A stretch of 64,000 bases of DNA from Fontisubflavum oceani (GTDB taxonomy: Bacteria > Pseudomonadota > Alphaproteobacteria > Rhodobacterales > Rhodobacteraceae), in NCBI RefSeq assembly GCF_030407165.1, contig NZ_CP129111.1:2046001-2110000 (forward strand), in the 5' to 3' direction. Numbering within the stretch: the stretch's first letter is position 1; each line of letters starts with the position of its first letter. A model generated the notes under the pieces. It was not told the origin of the DNA. It saw only the letters and a program-made list of their open reading frames with translations, and searched no databases. The position numbers were made by a program, and so were the translations under genes. This document shows, in pieces, positions 58,979-64,000 of the stretch.

Positions 58979-59676
58979 GTTGCCGAACTCTCCGTCCGTG
59001 AGAGCGAGTGAATGAGGAGATTGACCGCGATCGCCAGGGCGATCAGCACAAATCCAAGGCCAAGCGCGAGGGCAAAGTTCCCTTTCCCGGTCTCAAGCGC
59101 GATGGCCGTTGTCAGCACCCGCGTGGCATTGTCGATATTCCCGCCAACGATCATGATCGCGCCGACCTCGCCGATCCCACGCCCGAACCCCGCCAGGCAG
59201 GCCGTCAGAAGGGCGCGCCGTGCATCCCAGAGCAGGGTCGCCACCCGTTGGCGCTTTGTGGTGTTCAGCGAAATGAGCAGGTCATGGTATTCCGACCACA
59301 AATCCCGGATCGCCTGATGCGCGATGGAGGCGATGAGCGGCGTGACGATAATCACCTGGGCAATAATCATCGCGGTTGGCGTGAACAAAAGCCCCAACAC
59401 GCCTAAGGGTCCGGCCCGGCTGAGGATGACATAGACGATCAACCCGACAACGACAGGCGGCAGCCCCATCAACGCGTTGAGGAGCGCGATCACCAAGCGC
59501 CGCGAGCGGAACCGGTTCACCGCCAGCCATGCTCCAAGCGGCAAGCCAATCGCCGCCGCGATGACAACCGCCGTGATTGTGACCTGCAGTGACCGCAGGG
59601 TGATTTCGACCAGTTCCGGGTCAAGCACAACAATCAGCCGCGCAGCCTCGACAAGCCCCTCGACAATTTCATTCAT
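58972..59676 (-). CDS. tupB: Tungstate ABC importer, permease
   Basis: A permease of about 234 residues of the ModB/TupB type with several hydrophobic segments and the EAA-type loop RRALLTACLAGFGRGIGEVG. The block MNEIVEGLVEAARLIVVLDPE matches the usual N-terminus, so I take the ATG at 59676. No clear ribosome site precedes it, and an in-frame ATG at 59730 is a possible alternative that would add 18 residues. It is the first gene of the tup operon; no ModE-type site was recognised upstream. Confidence 0.85.
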   Translation of the reverse strand: MNEIVEGLVEAARLIVVLDPELVEITLRSLQVTITAVVIAAAIGLPLGAWLAVNRFRSRRLVIALLNALMGLPPVVVGLIVYVILSRAGPLGVLGLLFTPTAMIIAQVIIVTPLIASIAHQAIRDLWSEYHDLLISLNTTKRQRVATLLWDARRALLTACLAGFGRGIGEVGAIMIVGGNIDNATRVLTTAIALETGKGNFALALGLGFVLIALAIAVNLLIHSLSRTESSATW

Positions 59677-59826
59677 TCGTTGCGGCGTTTCATTTTGTTG
59701 CACTTGAAAGTCATTGACATGTGATACCATTTTATCCGTCGGACGAAAGGGCAATTTCCCCGCGTTTGATGTGGGGTTGGAATGGCATCGCTTGCGTCGG
59801 AAGAGTGGTGTCTTGTTTTGGGCGTT

Positions 59827-61284
59827 CTAAGAGCTTTTTGCGCCAGCCAACCGCACAGCGCTCAGTGCCGGATACATGGCCCGAAACCCCGATAGCCTCG
59901 CCATCAAGGCATCCGTTTCGCTTGTCGCGGGCTCGAACCAGGTTTTGACCTCTGGCTTCGTTATGATTGCGCCCTCTCGGGTGACGCCATGGGCAACGGC
60001 GGCCAGGCGCGCGGCCCCAAGCGCCGGGCCGATTTCGGCACCATCGCTGCGCCCGATCCGGCAGCCCGTCACGGTCGCGATCGTTTGCATCAGAAAATCG
60101 CTTTGCGTGCCACCGCCAATCGCCAAAAGACTGTCGCAGGTCGTTCCAGCGGTTCGCAGCGCCGCCATTGCATCGGCGAAGGTGAAAGCGATGGCCTCCA
60201 CCACGGCGCGCATCAAGCCGCCAGGTGTTGTATTCTCTCCAAGGCCGGCAAAACCGCCGCGGATCTCGGTGTCGCCATGGGGGGTGCGCTCCCCTGTGAG
60301 ATAGGGGAGGAAAATCGGCCCGGTTTCGGCAGCTTCTGCCTCGGCAAGAAGGTCAGCGATGGGCCGGCCGAGAAGCTCTGCAAGCCATGCGATCGGACGC
60401 GCGCCGTTGAGCATTGCCGCCATCTGGAACCAGTGATCGGGAACCGTATGCGCATAGGCATGGATGCGGCTCTCGGGGTTCGGGCGGTATTCAGACGTGG
60501 TGACGAACAGCTGACCGGAGGTGCCGAGAGAGATGAAACCGTCGCCTGCTGAGACCGCGCCGATCCCCACGGCGCCGGCCGCCGCATCGCCACCGCCCGC
60601 CGCAATCGGCACGCCAACCGGCAGCCCAAGCGCTGCGGCGGCTTCCGGCAGAAGCGCGCCAGCAATTTCGGAGCCGTACATAACTTCCGGCAACCAGGTC
60701 GGGTCTGTCGCGCTGATCTCGCACATGCGGGCTGACCAGGTTCGCGTCCGTTCATCGAACCACGAGGTGCCTGCGGCATCCGACGGATCGGTGACAAACC
60801 GACCTTGGAGTCGAAAGCCGATATAGTCTTTTGGCAGCAACACATGCGCGACCTTCGCGTGCTGCTCTGGTGCGTGGCGGGCAAGCCAAAGAAGTTTCGG
60901 CGCAGTGAACCCCGCCATGGGCAAAACGCCGGTGATATTGGCCGCCAGCGGCTCTGCCGCGATGATCTCGGCGCATTCGGCAATGGCTCGGGCGTCGTTC
61001 CACAAGACTGCGGGCCGAACGGGGTGCCCGTCTTTGTCCAGCAGGACGGCGCCATGCATCTGCCCCGACAAACCGATTGCGCAAATCTCGTACCGAACGT
61101 CCGGGGGCAATCCTTGTACCGCCTCACAGGTGGCCGCCCACCAGGAGGCGCAATCCTGCTCGCTTGCGCCGTCGAACGGGTGATGCAGATCGAGGGGGTA
61201 AGACGTCATCGCCGCGACGCCGCCATTGGGCCGCATGGCGCAGACTTTGACCGCCGAGGTTCCTAAATCGATACCCAGATACAT
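59827..61284 (-). CDS. xylB: Xylulokinase
   Basis: A 485-residue FGGY-family carbohydrate kinase. It opens MYLGIDLGTSAVKV with the phosphate-binding motif; LSGQMHGAVLLD is the xylulokinase substrate block, and AAGGGDAAAGAVG holds the expected catalytic-type Asp. GGAGG precedes the ATG at 61284. Xylulokinase phosphorylates D-xylulose, the product of xylitol or arabitol oxidation. It is divergent from a LacI regulator and a polyol-type importer, so it probably serves sugar-alcohol use rather than xylose itself, since no xylose isomerase is present. Confidence 0.9.
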   Translation of the reverse strand: MYLGIDLGTSAVKVCAMRPNGGVAAMTSYPLDLHHPFDGASEQDCASWWAATCEAVQGLPPDVRYEICAIGLSGQMHGAVLLDKDGHPVRPAVLWNDARAIAECAEIIAAEPLAANITGVLPMAGFTAPKLLWLARHAPEQHAKVAHVLLPKDYIGFRLQGRFVTDPSDAAGTSWFDERTRTWSARMCEISATDPTWLPEVMYGSEIAGALLPEAAAALGLPVGVPIAAGGGDAAAGAVGIGAVSAGDGFISLGTSGQLFVTTSEYRPNPESRIHAYAHTVPDHWFQMAAMLNGARPIAWLAELLGRPIADLLAEAEAAETGPIFLPYLTGERTPHGDTEIRGGFAGLGENTTPGGLMRAVVEAIAFTFADAMAALRTAGTTCDSLLAIGGGTQSDFLMQTIATVTGCRIGRSDGAEIGPALGAARLAAVAHGVTREGAIITKPEVKTWFEPATSETDALMARLSGFRAMYPALSAVRLAGAKSS

Positions 61285-61417
61285 TGCGCCTCCGCCGTTG
61301 AGAACTAGCCCTGACAAGGGCATAGTCCGTCTTCGCTTCGGGGGTCTTTCAGCGCTGTCCTGCGCCTATGTCGATCCCGCGAAGCCGGGCCAGTGCTGCC
61401 ACGGCAGCGATTAGAAC

Positions 61418-61431
61418 TTTACTCGCGTAAT
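61418..61431. promoter_or_regulatory. Operator-like palindrome upstream of LacI gene and xylB
   Basis: TTTACTCGCGTAAT differs by two positions from the perfect palindrome TTTACGCGCGTAAA at 62549. It lies in the divergent region between xylB (start 61284) and the LacI gene (start 61509), fitting autoregulation and control of xylB. Confidence 0.65.
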
Positions 61432-61508
61432 GTTTTGCAGGTTTTATTGGGGGCGTGGCAAGCCATATCCTCGGCTCGTATGGAAATGATCGATACAAAG
61501 GCGATCCA

Positions 61509-62538
61509 ATGAGTGAGCAAAAGATCCGCAATATGGAAGAGTTTGCGGCGGTGACCGGACTGTCGCGGCCGACGGTTTCCAAGTATTTCAACGACCCCGA
61601 CAGTGTGCGGTCGTCGACGCGCACGCGGATCGAAGCGGCCTTGGAGCGCTATGATTTTCGTCCGAATATCTATGCCGTCAATCAGAACCGGCGCTTGACC
61701 AAGAATATCGGGATCGTCGTGCCCTACCTCGCGGACCCTGTGTTCGCGGAACATGCCCGCAGTCTTGAGATCCTCTGCACCGAGGCGGGGTTCCGGCCCA
61801 TCCTGCTCAGCTCCCATGGCGGCAGGGGGCAAGAGCGGGAGAACCTCGACAGCCTACGGTCGCTCAAACCCGCGGGCGTGTTGCTGGCACCGCTTGGGCG
61901 ATCTTCGGACAAACAGGCAATTGAACGCTTCTGTCGCGATGTGCCCACGGTGCTTTTTGACAGTAATATTGAGGGGATGGGCGAAGCGTTCATTGGGTCC
62001 GATAATGCGAGTTTCGTCAATCAGACGGTGGATTATCTCTGCCGGAGCGGCGAGCCGCCCTGTTTTTTCGAGATGCGCACGCCCGCCAATCCGAATGCCA
62101 ACAAGCGGCGGATTGCCTATATCGACGCGATGGCGCGCCATGGTGAGGAGCCGGTCGTGATCAGTATCGAAGGCGACGGCTGGGGCTTTGAGGAAATCGG
62201 GCGTCAGGGGGCGCATACCGCGATTGCCGCGGGCGATTTCAAGACCAACACCATCCTGTGCAGCAACGACCGGCTGGCGATTGGTGTTCTGGCGGCCTGT
62301 TACGAGCGGGGTCTGCGAGTCGGTCGGGGGCCGGATTCGCGCTGCGGGTGGCATCGCATGACGATCATCCGTTTTCGCGCTTTACCTGCCCCGCCTTGAC
62401 GACGGCGGCGCATAACTATGCGTCGGTGGCAGAGAGCAGTGTCGAAACCCTCTTTGAACTCATTGAAAACGGCGGGATTTCCGGACACGGCCGGAGACGC
62501 TTTTTCCCGCGCATCTGGTTGTCAGGGCATCGGCTTGA
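61509..62538 (+). CDS. LacI-family regulator of the polyol cluster, frame broken twice
   Basis: A LacI/GalR regulator of about 343 residues. The helix-turn-helix is FAAVTGLSRPTVSKYFNDPD; the effector domain runs through TILCSNDRLAIGVLAACYERG. Break 1 near 62336-62340 leads to the family block ALRVASHDDHPFSRFTCPAL; break 2 near 62497-62500 leads to the ending RPETLFPAHLVVRASA. One added base restores each join. It is divergent from xylB and precedes the importer binding protein. Its probable operators are the palindromes at 61418, 62549 and 62570. Confidence 0.82.
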
Positions 62539-62548
62539 CCCTCAAAAA

Positions 62549-62583
62549 TTTACGCGCGTAAAAATTAAGTTGACGCGCGTATG
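62549..62583. promoter_or_regulatory. Tandem LacI-type operators ahead of the polyol importer
   Basis: TTTACGCGCGTAAA (62549-62562) is a perfect 14-bp palindrome with a central CG. A weaker copy, TTGACGCGCGTATG, begins exactly 21 bases later (62570-62583), two helical turns away, so both would face the same side of the DNA. They lie 49-83 bases before the binding-protein start. Confidence 0.75.
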
Positions 62584-62631
62584 ATTCGGGCGCAGTCTTT
62601 GGCGCATAACATCCAACCAGGGAGGATACGG

Positions 62632-63951
62632 ATGTACCTGAAGACCGCGCTTGGCGCGTCGAGTGCGCTTGCGCTCTGCGTTGCCGCCACCGCCGCGATG
62701 GCGGAGTCCCATGCCACCACCATCACAATCGCCACCGTGAACAACGGCGATATGATCCGGATGCAGGGCTACACCGATCAATTCACCGACCAGACCGGCA
62801 TCAATGTCGAATGGGTGACGCTGGAAGAGAACGTGCTGCGTCAGCGTGTGACCACAGACATCACCACAAATGGTGGTCAGTTCGACATCATGACCATCGG
62901 TATGTACGAGACCCCGATCTGGGGCGCAAATGGCTGGCTCGTGCCGCTCGACAACCTATCGGAAGAATATGACGTCGACGACATTCTGCCTGCCATGCGT
63001 GGTGGGCTCAGCCATGACGGCACCCTTTATGCCGCGCCATTCTATGGCGAAAGCTCCATGGTCATGTACCGCACCGACCTGATGGAAGCTGCCGGGCTAG
63101 AGATGCCCGACGCGCCAACATGGGAGTTCATTCGCGAAGCTGCGGCCGCCATGACCGACCGTGAAAACGACATCAACGGCATCTGCCTGCGTGGTAAGGC
63201 CGGTTGGGGCGAAGGCGGGGCCTTCATCACCGTCACCGCCAACTCGTTCGGCGCGCGGTGGTTCGATGAAGACTGGAATGCCCAGTTCGATCAGCCCGAA
63301 TGGGCCGAAGCGCTGAACTTCTTTGTCGATATGATGAGCGAGTCTGGCCCTCCGGGCTACGCAACGAATGGGTTCAACGAAAACCTGTCGCTGTTCCAGC
63401 AAGGCCGCTGTGGCATGTGGATCGACGCGACTGTCGCGGCGTCTTTCGTGACCAACCCCGACGACTCCACTGTTGCCGACTCCGTCAGCTTCGCCCTGGC
63501 CCCCGATACCGGCCTCGGCAAACGGTCCAACTGGCTTTGGGCCTGGGCCCTGGCGATCCCGGCGGGCACGCAGCAAGCTGATGCCGCGTTGCAGTTCATC
63601 GAATGGGCCACATCGACCGGCTATATCGAGCTTGTCGCTGAAAACGAAGGTTGGGCCAATGTGCCGCCGGGCGCGCGCACCTCGCTTTACGAGACCCCGG
63701 AATATCAAGAGGTCCCGTTTGCGCAGATGACGCTCGACTCGATCAATGCGGCGGACCCAACGAACCCGACCGTCGATCCGGTGCCATATGTCGGCATCCA
63801 GTTCGTCGCTATTCCGGAATTCGCCGGTATCGCCACCGAGGTCAGCCAGGAATTCTCGGCGGCCTATGCGGGTCAGCAGACCGTTGAAGAGGCTCTCGAA
63901 AATGCCCAGGCGCTGACCAACGACGCGATGGAAGCGGCGGGCTACCGCTAA
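62632..63951 (+). CDS. Polyol-type ABC importer, periplasmic binding protein
   Basis: A 439-residue family-1 solute-binding protein with signal peptide (ALGASSALALCVAATAAMAES) and mature start TITIATVNNGDMIRMQGYT. The block YAAPFYGESSMVMYRTDLM and the overall length match the sorbitol/mannitol/xylitol (SmoE-like) receptors. GGGAGG lies upstream of the ATG. Permease and ATPase genes should follow beyond the window edge. With xylB nearby, arabitol, xylitol or a similar sugar alcohol is the likely ligand; this is inference. Confidence 0.85.
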   Translation: MYLKTALGASSALALCVAATAAMAESHATTITIATVNNGDMIRMQGYTDQFTDQTGINVEWVTLEENVLRQRVTTDITTNGGQFDIMTIGMYETPIWGANGWLVPLDNLSEEYDVDDILPAMRGGLSHDGTLYAAPFYGESSMVMYRTDLMEAAGLEMPDAPTWEFIREAAAAMTDRENDINGICLRGKAGWGEGGAFITVTANSFGARWFDEDWNAQFDQPEWAEALNFFVDMMSESGPPGYATNGFNENLSLFQQGRCGMWIDATVAASFVTNPDDSTVADSVSFALAPDTGLGKRSNWLWAWALAIPAGTQQADAALQFIEWATSTGYIELVAENEGWANVPPGARTSLYETPEYQEVPFAQMTLDSINAADPTNPTVDPVPYVGIQFVAIPEFAGIATEVSQEFSAAYAGQQTVEEALENAQALTNDAMEAAGYR

Positions 63952-63968
63952 ACCTTCGCGCACGCAGC

Positions 63969-63999
63969 CCCGTGGGGCGGGTCGGTCCTGCCTCACGGG
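63969..63999 (+). other. Intercistronic stem-loop after polyol-binding-protein gene
   Basis: CCCGTGGGGCGGG (63969-63981) pairs over 13 positions with CCTGCCTCACGGG (63987-63999), counting two G-U pairs in RNA, around a 5-base loop. It begins 17 bases after the binding-protein stop; the window ends one base later, so a T-run cannot be judged. Confidence 0.65.
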
Positions 64000-64000
64000 T

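Noticed and set aside
1..64000. CRISPR arrays, tRNA or rRNA genes, insertion sequences, prophage or integration sites
   Set aside because: No regularly spaced repeats, no tRNA-like cloverleaf, no transposase or integrase and no terminal repeats were seen by eye. A covariance-model search would be needed to exclude small RNAs.

Overview
The window looks like the chromosome of a GC-rich alphaproteobacterium of the Rhodobacteraceae (Roseobacter-type). Supporting signs are the dense arrays of ABC importers each with its own LacI regulator, the tightly overlapping ATGA/GTGA junctions, the five-step Hut pathway and the formate dehydrogenase accessory set. The assignment rests on gene content and protein style, not on a marker gene. 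No rRNA, tRNA, CRISPR array or insertion sequence was seen.

Layout. (1) 1-1644: the end of a YcaQ-like protein and a PfkB-type sugar kinase. (2) 1651-15487: a myo-inositol regulon with an ABC importer, a LacI regulator, a minus-strand operon (Gfo/Idh dehydrogenase, IolE-like, Gfo/Idh dehydrogenase) and a plus-strand operon iolD, phytanoyl-CoA-dioxygenase-like, iolC, iolB, class II aldolase, iolG. Two identical perfect palindromes (4681 and 9008) tie importer and enzymes together. (3) 15484-22786: histidine utilisation, hutIHGU facing hutF-hutC around a perfect HutC-type palindrome. (4) 22824-29451: a LacI regulator and a Ugp-like importer followed by an EEP-fold phosphodiesterase. (5) 29509-40640: the least explained region, with an importer, a histidinol-dehydrogenase-family (HpsN-like) enzyme, an SDR, a LacI regulator and four SnoaL/NTF2-like proteins. 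Two matched operators lie at its divergent promoter. (6) 40821-42933: a bicupin and a MetE-C-like protein behind an 11-bp-arm inverted repeat. (7) 42959-58978: a formate dehydrogenase island with a 675-aa Fe-S protein, uncharacterised accessory families, TorD-type chaperone, Tat-targeted Fdh subunits, an Mrp-type ATPase, a WD40-cytochrome c fusion and the tungstate importer tupABC. (8) 58972-64000: xylulokinase, a LacI regulator and the binding protein of a polyol-type importer.

How the parts work together. Most modules follow one plan: import, a few dehydrogenases/isomerases, and a dedicated repressor with its own palindrome. The inositol module holds IolG, E, D, B, C and J functions, but not the methylmalonate-semialdehyde dehydrogenase. 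The Hut module would give glutamate and formate, and formate is the substrate of the Fdh island. The four binding-protein genes are each followed by a stem-loop, which suggests binding protein is made in excess over the membrane subunits.

A caution: eleven genes are broken by 15 small indels, mostly single-base losses in short G, C or A runs, while the encoded families stay intact on both sides. I read these as consensus errors of the assembly rather than decay, and give such genes as one corrected span.
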